A stretch of 64,000 nucleotides of DNA, from positions 25,306-89,305 of the IMG/VR virus record IMGVR_UViG_3300025645_000048; one strand, 5' to 3'. This document shows, in pieces, positions 10,276-18,889 of this stretch. Both the position numbers and the translations under genes were made by a program. Below the pieces are notes generated by a model. The model had not been told where the DNA came from. It saw only the letters and a list, made by a program, of their open reading frames with translations, and made no database searches. Within the stretch, counting starts at the first letter, position 1. Every line of letters begins with the position of its first letter. The DNA comes from a virus.

Positions 10276-10483
10276 ATTCTTCTAATTCTTTTAATCTATA
10301 CTTCTGTAAAACTGACACCTTACCTTTCGGAGTTTTAACTTCCGAAAACAATACTTCACAGTTCGGAGGTATTGCAAGTAAATCAGGTATCCCATTTTTA
10401 TTAGTCTTAATTAATTTAAGCACATAATATCCTTCAGCCTCTAGTTCTTTTATTCTTTTGCTTTGTATTTGTTGCTCTGTCAT
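10244..10483 (-). CDS. VRR-NUC domain nuclease, 79 aa
   Basis: Stand-alone VRR-NUC, a PD-(D/E)XK-fold endonuclease found in many phages and thought to act on branched or single-stranded replication intermediates. The key pattern is visible: GIPDLLAI (metal-binding D), then LFSEVKTPKG (E-x-K), then a helix with VLQKYRLKELEEYG. Its length of about 80 residues is typical for the free domain. It sits beside the helicase gene, consistent with a recombination or replication role. Confidence 0.85.
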   Translation of the reverse strand: MTEQQIQSKRIKELEAEGYYVLKLIKTNKNGIPDLLAIPPNCEVLFSEVKTPKGKVSVLQKYRLKELEEYGFRTEVHKG

Positions 10484-10655
10484 TTTTATAATCTAAATAA
10501 AAGCCTATAGCTACAATCACATTCATTCCTATTGAAGATACTAACTCAATTAAGTCATGAAAACTATGAATTGATAAATGTATGTGCCCTACAATCCAAA
10601 AAGGTATTGCTAAGTTCTGGCTTATCCAAATAAGAGTAAACTTAATAAACCTCAT
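10434..10655 (-). CDS. Small membrane protein, 73 aa
   Basis: Two hydrophobic segments (about residues 5-25 and 38-54) and a highly charged C-terminus (NDRATNTKQKNKRTRG) indicate a small inner-membrane protein with a cytoplasmic basic tail. No family recognised. It is placed directly after the helicase gene (1-nt gap) and overlaps the VRR-NUC gene. Confidence 0.65.
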   Translation of the reverse strand: MRFIKFTLIWISQNLAIPFWIVGHIHLSIHSFHDLIELVSSIGMNVIVAIGFYLDYKNDRATNTKQKNKRTRG

Positions 10656-10656
10656 A

Positions 10657-11889
10657 TTACAAATTTAGTAAATCCTTTTTGAAATGATTAAGGGTGTAAT
10701 CTTTCTTCTTTATAACACTCTTGTATATGTCATCCTCAATACCACCCTCAGAAAATACCCAGTATATTTTATTATACAACCTATCTTTTGTGGTCATTCT
10801 GTCTCTTGATTGCCAGTAACTTGTAGCACTAAAGTCTATATTGTAATATACCAAGGCTTGTGCATTTTTTAAACTTATACCCTCTCTTCCTGAAACTATT
10901 TGTAGTGCAATACTTTTATTAGTAGTGTTAAACTCTTCTAGTTCTGTACACAAACCTTTACGATATACTTTTTTTAAAGCATTTAACTCTTCTTTAAACT
11001 TATAAAATATAGCAATCTTTTTACTTCTAAATTGTTTTCTGATAAATTCTGCCTTAGATAAATCTATAACCATAGACTCTCCACTTTCAAATTTAACTGT
11101 ACCAGAATACAGTTGATGTAATTTTGACATAAGCTTTACTGCTGTGTCTGCCAATATTACATTCTCCGATCCTTCAACAACCCTATCTTTGGTAAGCCTT
11201 CTTACTAATGATTTTATCACACTAGTAAGTGGAACATGTAAAACTTCTTCATCAGTGTTAACTTTAAACCCAGCTTCTTTCTGAGTATATGCAATTGTAT
11301 ATGGTTTCATATCATCGAGTATTGATTGTAACCCATGACTCCAGTCATTTATAGTCATGGCTCCTATTTTTTTTTGTTTAACTTGTACATATTGTTTAGC
11401 AAACTTGTAAAAACTTTTATATTGATTAAAAGGATTATTTCTAATAGCATAAACCTGGTGGTACATTTGTGAGTAAGATTCTGGTGTTGGTGTACCAGAT
11501 AAAAGAATTACATATGGATTATGTTTTAATATAAACTCTTTAACTGTCTTGGCTCTAAGGCTAGGTTTTGGAAATGCACCCATCGAATGTGCCTCATCAC
11601 AAACTATTAAGTCCCACTTTGTCTCATGAGACACTTTATGTAGGCTTTCGTAATTTATTATAGTAATATTATAGGAAGGATTAAGCATATCATAATCTCC
11701 TTGTATACTGGAGATTGCTTTTTTCTTTGTAATAAATAAGAGGTTATGAACTGGAAGAGCAAGACTCATAGCCAAACTTGTCAAGGTTTTACCAGTCCTA
11801 ACCTCCATAGCAAGATACAAAAATCCATGTTTTTTTAAAACCTCTGTACCTTTTTCTACGATGTCAGATTGATATTGTCTTAATTTCAT
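10657..11889 (-). CDS. SNF2-like DEAH-box superfamily 2 helicase, 410 aa
   Basis: ATP-dependent DNA translocase or helicase for phage replication or recombination. Motifs: Walker A in EVRTGKTLTS (about 31-35), DEAH in VCDEAHSM (about 98-101), motif III LLSGTPTPE, and C-terminal motif VI-like YWQSRDRMTTK. The length is short for SNF2 enzymes but usual for phage versions. I chose the ATG at 11889 because it overlaps the methyltransferase stop as ATGA; an ATG five codons upstream (11904) is possible. It is followed by a membrane protein and VRR-NUC. Confidence 0.88.
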   Translation of the reverse strand: MKLRQYQSDIVEKGTEVLKKHGFLYLAMEVRTGKTLTSLAMSLALPVHNLLFITKKKAISSIQGDYDMLNPSYNITIINYESLHKVSHETKWDLIVCDEAHSMGAFPKPSLRAKTVKEFILKHNPYVILLSGTPTPESYSQMYHQVYAIRNNPFNQYKSFYKFAKQYVQVKQKKIGAMTINDWSHGLQSILDDMKPYTIAYTQKEAGFKVNTDEEVLHVPLTSVIKSLVRRLTKDRVVEGSENVILADTAVKLMSKLHQLYSGTVKFESGESMVIDLSKAEFIRKQFRSKKIAIFYKFKEELNALKKVYRKGLCTELEEFNTTNKSIALQIVSGREGISLKNAQALVYYNIDFSATSYWQSRDRMTTKDRLYNKIYWVFSEGGIEDDIYKSVIKKKDYTLNHFKKDLLNL

Positions 11890-13076
11890 ATTATGTCTTT
11901 GCATTTATTAACCACTGCTTGAACAACATCTACAGTCACTGCATTCCCACACATCTTATATCTTTGAGTGTTGCTTACCTTTTTAGTCACCCCATCATAT
12001 ATACCATACTCAGTCCAGTTATCAGGAAATCCTTGTAGTCTTTCACACTCTATAGGTGTCAGTCTTCTTATAGATTCATTTTCTATTATGCCATTGGGTT
12101 CAGAGGACCTTAAAGTAAATGCATCCTCACCATCAGATTTAACTGCATTACCAAATTTATCTGAATTGCCTAGTTGTGTTGGCACAACTATACTATCTAA
12201 TGGACTTGTTGTTACTGCATTAGCCACATTATCTTTTCTTGTTTCTAAATCTTTACCATTATCTCTTGTTCTCAATGCACCAGATAAAACTAAAGGAGGC
12301 ATGGTGCTAATATCTTTTTCACTGTGTCTTCTTGCAGATAGACAAGGGCTATCACCCTCAGTTCTTATTCGTAGTCCTTCATCATTTCTGTAGTCTGCAG
12401 CTCTTACTATCTTAGGATCTTTATAGTCTCTTGACAACAAAGCTGGTGCAGTATCTTTAAAACCAAACTCTCTTTCAGAAAAGTTACTTACCTGGGCTAC
12501 TCCTTTTTGTATTCCTTGAGTCTTGCTTGAGCTGATTTCGATAGGAAAAACTCCTTTCCAATCTCTTGGGGGGTTTGCAGAATATCCGACAAGGTAGATT
12601 CTCTCTCTGTTTTGGGGTAGAAACCACGATGTATTACACAATTGCCATTCAAGTCTATAACCCCCAATGTTGGTAAAGGCTTGGAGGATTGCCGCAAAAT
12701 CTCTGCCATCGTTTGAGCTGAATGTTCCTTTAACATTTTCCCAGATAAAAATTCCTGGTCGGCATTCATCAATGAGTCTAATCGCTTCAAGGATAAGGCT
12801 CGATCTATCTCCTCCCATCCCTTTACGATTTCCAGCGACACTAAAGTCTTGGCAAGGGCTTCCAAAGGTGATAGCGTCAATTTTTGGTAACTGTGTTCCT
12901 CGAACATCTGTAACTGATCCGACATACTTACTATTTTTAAAATTATATTTATACACTGCAATGGCATGAGCATCAACTTCTGAAAAGAAAGTTTTAACTT
13001 TATAACCCGCTTTTTCAAAACCTTTGTGAAATCCACCAATTCCTGAAAAAAGGTCTAAAACAGTGATTTTCTTCAT
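11886..13076 (-). CDS. DNA (cytosine-5) methyltransferase, 396 aa
   Basis: Transfers methyl from S-adenosylmethionine to cytosine C5. The motifs are all present: I (DLFSGIGGFHKGFEKAGY, 8-25), IV with the catalytic cysteine (GSPCQDFS, C75), VI (ENV, 113-115), VIII (QNRERIY, 155-161), a variable target-recognition region about 180-330, and X (CGNAVTVDVV) near the C-terminus. Full-length enzyme. No restriction endonuclease lies beside it, so it is an orphan methylase, usually a defence against host restriction. The target sequence cannot be read from the protein. It is coupled to the helicase by a 4-nt overlap. Confidence 0.93.
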   Translation of the reverse strand: MKKITVLDLFSGIGGFHKGFEKAGYKVKTFFSEVDAHAIAVYKYNFKNSKYVGSVTDVRGTQLPKIDAITFGSPCQDFSVAGNRKGMGGDRSSLILEAIRLIDECRPGIFIWENVKGTFSSNDGRDFAAILQAFTNIGGYRLEWQLCNTSWFLPQNRERIYLVGYSANPPRDWKGVFPIEISSSKTQGIQKGVAQVSNFSEREFGFKDTAPALLSRDYKDPKIVRAADYRNDEGLRIRTEGDSPCLSARRHSEKDISTMPPLVLSGALRTRDNGKDLETRKDNVANAVTTSPLDSIVVPTQLGNSDKFGNAVKSDGEDAFTLRSSEPNGIIENESIRRLTPIECERLQGFPDNWTEYGIYDGVTKKVSNTQRYKMCGNAVTVDVVQAVVNKCKDII

Positions 13077-13147
13077 ATTTTCTAAAATTCGGCTTTCATA
13101 GATGCGTTCTAAGAGACTTTCTCATAGTTAGTGATACCTACATACCC

Positions 13148-15559
13148 CTAAAAATCTATTTTTCCATTTTCTTCTATTTTCTGTGCATTTCTGAATACTA
13201 TCCATCTACCTCCTGCTTCTCTTCCTTCTTCAGGATCGCACTTGTGCTTGTACTGGTTGTAAGCAGTTAACCATTTATAGAACCTAGTCCTTGACACTGT
13301 CATTTTAGACTTAGGTGCAAAGTCTGGATTGTCTTCAATAAAATCAAAGTACAAGTCTTGTTTAAATATTTTTGTATTGGTTGCTAACATTTTGTTCAAA
13401 GGCATTCCATCCAGTATACCACACCATTCTATAAACTCATGACATGTTTCGGCAGATAGCCTTCTAATCTTCAAGTTAACAAATTCACTCTTAACTAAAC
13501 CATCTCTTAGGTAAAGCTGAAGACACTCAATCATAAAATTATCAAAAGCACACCACTCATCATCATTCCATTCTCCGAACATAAGTTTACCAAACTCTTT
13601 TACTGGAGTATGCTCTCTAGTATAATGTTGTGCTAATTCTAACTCCCACTTTCTTCGTTCAAATGATGAGCCTTTACCTCTAATTGCATAGTTTGTAGTT
13701 ATTGCAACCTTTGGAGATTTAGAAAAAGGAATCTTTATAGCATCTTTGTTTTTCTTTTCCAGTGTTAATCCCTCAGTAACAACTGAGAATAATCGTTCAA
13801 AGTTAAAATGCTTACTTACATCATCAAAACATAATATTTGTGTGTCTGCACTTACTAATTGATAGGCGAATGATTTCTCAAAATTAAAAGACTTACCATC
13901 TATTACAACAACCTTCTTCATGTGTGACAAAGCATTTATAAATAAACCCTTACCAGTACCACCTTCAGGAGAATCAGATATTTGTTCATCATTAAGTATT
14001 GTAGCTGGGCTATACGATAAATTTTTCCATGCATGTAGCAAATATCCTATTGTAGACCTCATTGAATTGACTCTACTCTCATCCTTACCACATATATTAG
14101 TAATAAAACTTTTATAGTCACACTCATTAGACTCACATGAAACATAAGTTCTGTCTATTACATGGTCCTTCCAAACATATCCACCTAAATCTAGGTAGTC
14201 TATTGGTGTAACACTATTGTGTGTAACCTTTACTGCACCAGATTTATAATATAAGTATGCAGTATTCTTATTGTCTTCTATAAAATACACATCAATAGAA
14301 GATAATAAAGTTAAAAACTCTTCTCTAAAATATCTTGTATGCTCTGCAAAGTAATTATAAACTGTCAAATCATCTATTTCTAACAAGTAGTTAAGAATAA
14401 AATCTTTAATCTCTTTTTCTGATGTGTGGTCTATAAGGTTGTTTGTAACCCTTACAAATACATAACTTCTACTGCCTTCAGGATTAAATTTATAAAAACC
14501 ATTCTCTTCTAAGAAACTTTTAAAAGATATGTGTACAATTTTTATAACTCCTTTATCATTCTTTGTCCAGAACTTACTATTAGATTGCTCATCCTCGAGT
14601 CTGACTAAAACATTCTCTATTGTGCCGACCTCAACATCAGACTCTTCAAGCTGGGATCGGATTTCTTTTTTTGATACACCTCTTTTTAACTTCTCTCTAA
14701 CTAAGTTAACCTTGTCTTCATCCTCATAATACTTTGTACCAAAGTTTTGTTTTTGTGCATATGCAGAAGATATAGTCCTCTTAATTTCTGTAGCACTAAA
14801 ATTTTGACTAGAAAAACTATTCATGACATACTCTGCTAGAGTCTGGTTAACACCAAAATCATTAAATGCTGCGGCCAATATATAGATGTTTTGATTTCTC
14901 TGACCTTCTATCATTGGGTACTTCTTTTGCCACCACTTAGTTAAAATGTCAACTATTTTATTCTCATCTGTTACTGGTATGGTAGGGATATCTACATGTT
15001 TTATAACCTCTGTATACTCTTGCTCTACAATTTTATCCCATGTACTTGAATTAGCATTAACATAAAGTAATGGATCATAAGACTCATAACAAACTCTAGA
15101 TATGTTTTTACAAGTTTTATCGAAATACTCTGAGTTTACATGATGTTGCAGACTTAAGAAATAATTTTTATGATTTTCTGGCTCTTTAGGAATTTTAACA
15201 ACTGCCTTTAATCCTTTGCCACTAGGTGAAATAAACAAAGCAAATATATATTTGTTTTTACTTAGCCTTTCTTTTTCCTGAAGCATGTCTTTGTTAGTCT
15301 TATAACCATCAAAGTCTAAACATATTAAGCCACTGTGACTCTGTAGTGAGGAATCATTTCTTTTTGTGAATGTCCCACTGAAACAAATGGCCGGGAGTTG
15401 TTGTTTTAATAAGTTTCTTTTTTCTTTGTCTTTCTCAGCTCGGATTCTTTTAACTAAATCTTTTGATGAGCCTTCTTGTATTCTTTTTAAGATAACATCG
15501 ACCTTTCTATAGAATGGTTGTGCTGTTTCTTTAATATCTTTAAAGATGGTGATGTCCAT
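13148..15559 (-). CDS. Primase-helicase: BT4734-like/VirE_N domain plus SF3-type helicase, 803 aa
   Basis: Likely the main replication initiator. The N-terminal 45-180 region (PAICFSGTFTKRN, LICLDFDGY, ALFISPSGKGLKAVVK) matches the BT4734-like VirE_N primase-polymerase fold common in Bacteroidota elements. A helical linker follows at about 200-270, and a D5/DUF5906-like SF3 helicase towards the C-terminus has Walker A EGGTGKGLF (about 531-538), Walker B-like TQILCFDDVSK and sensor AITTNYAI. The size fits two-domain phage primases. It is transcribed away from the 15.6 kb repeated non-coding element, which directly precedes its start. Confidence 0.9.
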   Translation of the reverse strand: MDITIFKDIKETAQPFYRKVDVILKRIQEGSSKDLVKRIRAEKDKEKRNLLKQQLPAICFSGTFTKRNDSSLQSHSGLICLDFDGYKTNKDMLQEKERLSKNKYIFALFISPSGKGLKAVVKIPKEPENHKNYFLSLQHHVNSEYFDKTCKNISRVCYESYDPLLYVNANSSTWDKIVEQEYTEVIKHVDIPTIPVTDENKIVDILTKWWQKKYPMIEGQRNQNIYILAAAFNDFGVNQTLAEYVMNSFSSQNFSATEIKRTISSAYAQKQNFGTKYYEDEDKVNLVREKLKRGVSKKEIRSQLEESDVEVGTIENVLVRLEDEQSNSKFWTKNDKGVIKIVHISFKSFLEENGFYKFNPEGSRSYVFVRVTNNLIDHTSEKEIKDFILNYLLEIDDLTVYNYFAEHTRYFREEFLTLLSSIDVYFIEDNKNTAYLYYKSGAVKVTHNSVTPIDYLDLGGYVWKDHVIDRTYVSCESNECDYKSFITNICGKDESRVNSMRSTIGYLLHAWKNLSYSPATILNDEQISDSPEGGTGKGLFINALSHMKKVVVIDGKSFNFEKSFAYQLVSADTQILCFDDVSKHFNFERLFSVVTEGLTLEKKNKDAIKIPFSKSPKVAITTNYAIRGKGSSFERRKWELELAQHYTREHTPVKEFGKLMFGEWNDDEWCAFDNFMIECLQLYLRDGLVKSEFVNLKIRRLSAETCHEFIEWCGILDGMPLNKMLATNTKIFKQDLYFDFIEDNPDFAPKSKMTVSRTRFYKWLTAYNQYKHKCDPEEGREAGGRWIVFRNAQKIEENGKIDF

Positions 15560-15604
15560 TTGATGTCGATTTAATTTAATTTAATTTTAACTTTTACTCT
15601 GTTA

Positions 15605-15714
15605 TGTCAATTATGTCAATATTTAATAATATATAATAATATAAAAAAATATAATACTAATTGTTATTATAGTGGTCTATAGTAAATTTTTTTTGTCATT
15701 TGTCATTTGACAAA
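15605..15714. promoter_or_regulatory. Two-part TGTCA element, copy 1 (candidate origin or operator)
   Basis: Non-coding. It contains tandem 9-nt repeats (ATGTCAATT at 15604 and 15613), an AT-rich spacer, ATAGTGGTCTATAGTA near 15669-15684, then TTTGTCA-TT-TGACAAA, a perfect inverted repeat at 15699-15714. The same parts in the same order and nearly the same spacing recur at 24737-24840. A further TGTCG lies at 15564 near the primase start. It probably binds a phage replication or regulatory protein; which one is unknown. Confidence 0.6.
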
Positions 15715-15720
15715 AGAGCA

Positions 15721-15744
15721 GAGAAGAGAAACCACACTCTTCTC
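15721..15744. other. 8-bp perfect hairpin between SSB and primase genes
   Basis: GAGAAGAG-(8 nt)-CTCTTCTC forms a perfect stem. It lies downstream of the SSB gene on the minus-strand transcript and only 6 bp from the TGTCA palindrome. The T-run after it is weak, so it may be an attenuator or processing site rather than a strong terminator. The rest of 15745-15809 contains a smaller GGC-GAAA-GCC hairpin (minus strand) and no gene. Confidence 0.5.
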
Positions 15745-15809
15745 ATACCCTATTGTCTTGATTGTGAGTTAGTGTGGCTTTCGCCTCCTATTTCTCACAC
15801 CCAAACACA

Positions 15810-16106
15810 CTAAAATGGAAGATCAGGACTAACCTCTTCTTCTTTCTTTGCTACTGGTGGAGCTGGCTTTTGTTCTTTAGCCTCTGGCTTCCACTCATTA
15901 ATAGTCACATAGTGAGACTTACCATAATCATCTACACCATCTCTGTTTCTATTAACTTTTAGTTTAGTATACCATTTTCCTTCATACTGGAAACGGTGTT
16001 CTTGTGGTATTTCAGAAAGACAGACTGATATTTCTATCAAGCCACCATCAAACTTTTCAACACCTTTACCTACTTTAATGTAGTTCTTTTTAGTTGCTTC
16101 ACTCAT
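15810..16106 (-). CDS. SSB-like single-stranded DNA-binding protein, 98 aa
   Basis: Small protein with a beta-rich body (EISVCLSEIPQEHRF..KWYTKLKVNRN) and a flexible proline/lysine/glutamate linker ending in the acidic tip SPDLPF. This is the hallmark SSB C-terminal peptide that recruits partner proteins. It is shorter than cellular SSB but typical for these phages. It lies between the exonuclease/annealing genes and the primase, as expected for a recombination-replication module. A functional analogue is encoded at 39975-40268 in region B. Confidence 0.75.
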   Translation of the reverse strand: MSEATKKNYIKVGKGVEKFDGGLIEISVCLSEIPQEHRFQYEGKWYTKLKVNRNRDGVDDYGKSHYVTINEWKPEAKEQKPAPPVAKKEEEVSPDLPF

Positions 16107-16275
16107 TTTTTACAATTTTAATGTTTTGTTCCAAAAATTTTCTTGTTACAGAAAGAATTTGTCTTCTTTCCTTCCAACTACTACAAGTGTTTGGAACATC
16201 CACTTGTAAGTGAGTTGGTCTTGTTTTCTTTTTATATAGGTTATATAATTTGCTTATCAATAAATGTGTTAACAT
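16099..16275 (-). CDS. Small basic hypothetical protein, about 58 aa, start uncertain
   Basis: The convincing part is the C-terminal 44 residues (KKKTRPTHLQVDVPNTC, SWKERRQILSVTRKF), which read like a genuine conserved phage peptide. The N-terminus overlaps the exonuclease gene by 35 nt, and the start may be the ATG at 16275 or a nearby alternative codon. It could also be a detached exonuclease tail. The stop overlaps the SSB start by 8 nt. Confidence 0.5.
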   Translation of the reverse strand: MLTHLLISKLYNLYKKKTRPTHLQVDVPNTCSSWKERRQILSVTRKFLEQNIKIVKNE

Positions 16276-17050
16276 CATGAGTTGCCTTATCACCGAAAAA
16301 TTTCTCATAAATTCTAGTTGCTTGTTCTACTTTTAACTTACCTCTTTCAATAGTGTCGGCAGAAACAGGTCTCATTGACAACCTCATTGTCTGCTTGTCA
16401 ATTACAAGAAACAACATTGGTTTATTAAATAATCTTTGGTATATATAGCTTTGAGCATCATAATTATAAGTAAAAAATGAGTATCTAAACTTTGTCATAT
16501 CTGATGTAGTCTTTAAATCAATGACTGCACCATCACTATAGTCTATAACTTGCTCATTACCATCTTGGTCCTCTGCTATAACTTGAAAAGCAGAGTCAGT
16601 TACAATATCAGCTTTGCCTTTCCACATATTATTCATTATAGATTCTGTGCCAGGAACTTCAAAATTGTTGTCTCTACTATATATAATAGAACTCATTTCT
16701 AGACTATCCTTCATAGTAGCCACTAATTTGTCTAAATGCTCTTGCTCTTTTCTAAGCAAAAGTATTTCGCCTGGAGGACAAACTTCTTTGTATGCTTTAG
16801 TTGACCTAGATGCTACATCTACTATTTCATACTCTTTAATTCTATCTGGCTCAAGCATTGCAGTATGAAAGTAAGAACCTTCAATCAATGCTTTAGACTT
16901 TAAAGTGTCTTGCTTGAATAAATTAGGAGTAGTAAATAATACTCTGATGTCTGAGTATGATAAAAACTGCTTACCATAGTCACCATAATAATTGATGTCA
17001 TCTTGGAGTTTATCCAAGACTATTGCTTGTGGATCCATAGGGCTATACAT
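16241..17050 (-). CDS. PD-(D/E)XK exonuclease, RecE/DUF3799-like, 269 aa
   Basis: Predicted 5'-3' DNA exonuclease making single strands for the annealing protein. Features: SYSDIRVLFTTPNLF near the N-terminus, GSYFHTAMLEPD (conserved H), MWKGKADIV and AVIDLKTTSD carrying the D...(D/E)xK catalytic core, and a C-terminal helix YDAQSYIYQRL typical of RecE-like nucleases. Immediately upstream (overlap 8 nt) is the Rad52/ERF-like gene, so exonuclease and annealase form a two-gene recombination cassette. Confidence 0.85.
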   Translation of the reverse strand: MYSPMDPQAIVLDKLQDDINYYGDYGKQFLSYSDIRVLFTTPNLFKQDTLKSKALIEGSYFHTAMLEPDRIKEYEIVDVASRSTKAYKEVCPPGEILLLRKEQEHLDKLVATMKDSLEMSSIIYSRDNNFEVPGTESIMNNMWKGKADIVTDSAFQVIAEDQDGNEQVIDYSDGAVIDLKTTSDMTKFRYSFFTYNYDAQSYIYQRLFNKPMLFLVIDKQTMRLSMRPVSADTIERGKLKVEQATRIYEKFFGDKATHDVNTFIDKQII

Positions 17051-17585
17051 GTTTTTTAATTTCTACTTTTACATCATCACCTATTGTGTATCCACCTTCT
17101 AAGACTTCTATTATTTTTGGCAGACCTAATTCTTTATTCTTAGCAATCCATCCTAGGACCACATCCCACTTTTCATCCTCAACTTTTAAAGTCCATTTAC
17201 CTTCTTTCTTGGTTTTTTTAATAACCTTAGTAGGTTTGTTTTGATTAGCTATAGCATTACCTACTTCATCTGCACTTGCTACAGATGTATCTAATCCTAT
17301 ACCTAAATTACCTAATGCTCTTCCCCAAGCTGAAGTCTCTGCATTTTCTACATAACTTGTTTTATTTATAAATGTAGAATTTTTAGACTCTTCGGCTAAA
17401 CCTGTAGCTAAGATTCTATCTTTATCATCTTTTATAATAGCCATGACTAGTATTGATGATTCTGTTTTCTCTATAACTTCTGTAGTTAGAGAATACTTAG
17501 GATATGTGGCTCTGAAATACTTAAGTCTTTCATGAACTTCAACATAATCCTTACCTTTAATTTTAATTGATTTTAATTTATTCAT
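17043..17585 (-). CDS. Rad52/ERF-like single-strand annealing protein, 180 aa
   Basis: Contains the diagnostic stretch YVENAETSAWGRALGNLGIG (about 85-104), seen in phage ERF/Rad52-like annealing proteins, preceded by beta strands (ILVMAIIKDDKDRILATGLAEE) and followed by a lysine-rich linker and a small C-terminal domain. It works with the adjacent exonuclease and SSB in recombination-dependent replication. Region B carries a second, diverged protein of this type at 39368-39796. The family assignment rests on motif recognition only. Confidence 0.72.
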   Translation of the reverse strand: MNKLKSIKIKGKDYVEVHERLKYFRATYPKYSLTTEVIEKTESSILVMAIIKDDKDRILATGLAEESKNSTFINKTSYVENAETSAWGRALGNLGIGLDTSVASADEVGNAIANQNKPTKVIKKTKKEGKWTLKVEDEKWDVVLGWIAKNKELGLPKIIEVLEGGYTIGDDVKVEIKKHV

Positions 17586-17995
17586 AATTGTGATTTAGAT
17601 TTAATTTGATTTAATTTTCTTTTATAATTAGTGAACTTAACCATGATAGCCTCTCTTCTGTTTTTTAAATTCTGAATGTGCTTATCGTTTTTTCTGGTGT
17701 TTACTTCCTTTTTAATTCTTTCTTTAATAATGTCTAGTTTATACTGACAATTACTTAATGCTAACAAGATTACTCCAACCTTCCACCCATGGATATAAAA
17801 AAAGTCATACTCATCTTTAGTGCAGATTCTAAAATAGTCTCCACCCTTACCCATATTAAGTATCTCTATCCTATCAGTAAACTTTTGGATTTTACAACCT
17901 TTGTTTATTATAGACTCTCTATTGCTAAATTCTGTAATGATAGCTCTAGGATCTTCTTTGGCTTCATTATATATCTCAATCAGAGTTCGCATCAT
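17582..17995 (-). CDS. Hypothetical protein, 137 aa
   Basis: N-terminal half is compact and mixed (IIKDRAIITEF-like, FRICTKDEYDFFYIHGWK); C-terminal half is a strongly basic helix (LKNRREAIMVKFTNYKRKLNQ) that could contact nucleic acid. Overlaps the annealing-protein start by 4 nt and the DnaA-like gene by 20 nt, so it is co-translated with the recombination genes. No family recognised. Confidence 0.7.
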   Translation of the reverse strand: MMRTLIEIYNEAKEDPRAIITEFSNRESIINKGCKIQKFTDRIEILNMGKGGDYFRICTKDEYDFFYIHGWKVGVILLALSNCQYKLDIIKERIKKEVNTRKNDKHIQNLKNRREAIMVKFTNYKRKLNQIKSKSQL

Positions 17996-18281
17996 TTGTG
18001 GCTTGGTCTATAAAATTTTTATAATCGGAATCTTGTTCAATCATTTTCTTGGCTTGATTGTAGCCATACATAATATTGGAATGAGTTATGTTGTATCCAT
18101 TTTCTTGTAAAAACCTTTGGATAAAACTAACTCTAATAGGTCTTTCTTTGCAGAGATAATATAATATCTGCCTTGCTTCGACAATGTCTTGTCTCTTTGT
18201 TTTGCTAAACATTTCATCTAATGTTAGATGGAATTGAGTGGCCACAGCTTGACTATACTTATCAAATATTTCTTTTTTCAT
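17976..18281 (-). CDS. DnaA domain-IV-like DNA-binding protein, 101 aa
   Basis: Resembles the isolated DnaA-box-binding helix-turn-helix domain: TKRQDIVEARQILYYL (basic-loop and first helices), then VSFIQRFLQENGYNITHSN and IMYGYNQAKKMI in place of the DnaA signature helix (DHSTVxxA). No AAA+ domain is present, so it may steer the origin or repress host or phage initiation. A similar stand-alone protein is at 43898-44428. Confidence is moderate because the signature is degenerate (HSNIMYG). Confidence 0.6.
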   Translation of the reverse strand: MKKEIFDKYSQAVATQFHLTLDEMFSKTKRQDIVEARQILYYLCKERPIRVSFIQRFLQENGYNITHSNIMYGYNQAKKMIEQDSDYKNFIDQATNDANSD

Positions 18282-18301
18282 GTAATTTTTTTAGTAAATT
18301 A

Positions 18302-18370
18302 AAACCCACCTCTTGTATAACCAACACAAAACAAAATCAAACCATTAACAGATGTTGTGAGGTGGGATTT
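18302..18370 (-). ncRNA. Structured intergenic RNA element with long closing stem
   Basis: CCCACCTC (18305-18312) pairs perfectly with GAGGTGGG (18359-18366), extended by AAA/TTT through a one-base bulge; inside, CAACA pairs with TGTTG. G/C-rich pairing is exceptional in this AT-rich block. It lies in the minus-strand transcript between a tiny ORF and the DnaA-like gene, without a T-run, so an attenuator, protein-binding leader or small RNA is more likely than a terminator. Confidence 0.45.
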
Positions 18371-18398
18371 AACCTAGAATTAACTATCTAACTAACTT

Positions 18399-18464
18399 TT
18401 ATATAAATAGAATCTCATCATTGTCATCTTCATCTTCTGGATCTGGAGTATAATACTTTATCAT
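18399..18464 (-). CDS. Possible 21-aa acidic peptide
   Basis: ATG at 18464 opens a 21-codon frame, MIKYYTPDPEDEDDNDEILF plus one residue. The composition is strongly biased (8 of 21 acidic), which is unlikely for random AT-rich DNA, and the frame fills the gap between two genes. It may be a DNA-mimic or leader peptide, or not be translated. Confidence 0.35.
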   Translation of the reverse strand: MIKYYTPDPEDEDDNDEILFI

Positions 18465-18500
18465 TTATTGTCTTATATTTCCTCAAAACTAGACTTTTAT

Positions 18501-18701
18501 TTATTCAATACCTAATTTTTTGTTCCTTTTATTTATTGCCTTGGTAACTACATCCATACCATGCTTAAACTTACCTTCATGATTTTTTTCTAACCACTTA
18601 GTCAATGCAATCCATTTCACCTGGAGGACATTTAATTCTTCTTTTGTTTCTTCTAATTCCCACTTGCACTCGGCAAGTACATCTAAACTTGTTTTTCTCA
18701 T
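18501..18701 (-). CDS. Small coiled-coil protein, 66 aa
   Basis: Mostly one heptad-type helix (LAECKWELEETKEELNVLQ) followed by WIALTKWLEKNHEGKF and a basic end. No family recognised. Its leader carries the repeated AT-rich start element shared by the neighbouring genes. Confidence 0.7.
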   Translation of the reverse strand: MRKTSLDVLAECKWELEETKEELNVLQVKWIALTKWLEKNHEGKFKHGMDVVTKAINKRNKKLGIE

Positions 18702-18724
18702 TTTTTTAATTTAAAGTTATATAA

Positions 18725-18889
18725 TTATTTAATTCCACCATTTTTTATTTGATTTATGATGTCATTTATTAACTGATGATTGACCGACCATTTGTTTGCT
18801 TCGGCTTCATCATAAGATTGTTCACACCTTGCCTTCATCATTTTAGACAAGATGTGTAACAACTCTACCATGATATCTTTAGGACTCAT
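18725..18889 (-). CDS. Small hypothetical protein, 54 aa
   Basis: ATG at 18889 lies inside the end of the upstream gene (11-nt overlap); the frame encodes MSPKDIMVELLHILSKMMKA followed by EANKWSVNHQLINDI. The helical, balanced composition and the exact fit between neighbours support a real gene. Function unknown. Confidence 0.6.
   Translation of the reverse strand: MSPKDIMVELLHILSKMMKARCEQSYDEAEANKWSVNHQLINDIINQIKNGGIK

Noticed and set aside
11968-12393. Open frame on the plus strand opposite the methyltransferase
   Set aside because: Ser/Leu-rich mirror translation without motifs or promoter.
12497-13039. 180-codon frame inside the larger methyltransferase gene, same strand
   Set aside because: Out-of-frame shadow; the overlapping frame has all methyltransferase motifs.
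13096-13125. Nine-codon frame MRKSLRTHL with a good AT-rich leader before the methyltransferase
   Set aside because: Too short to support as a gene; could be a leader peptide, but nothing beyond the leader argues for it.
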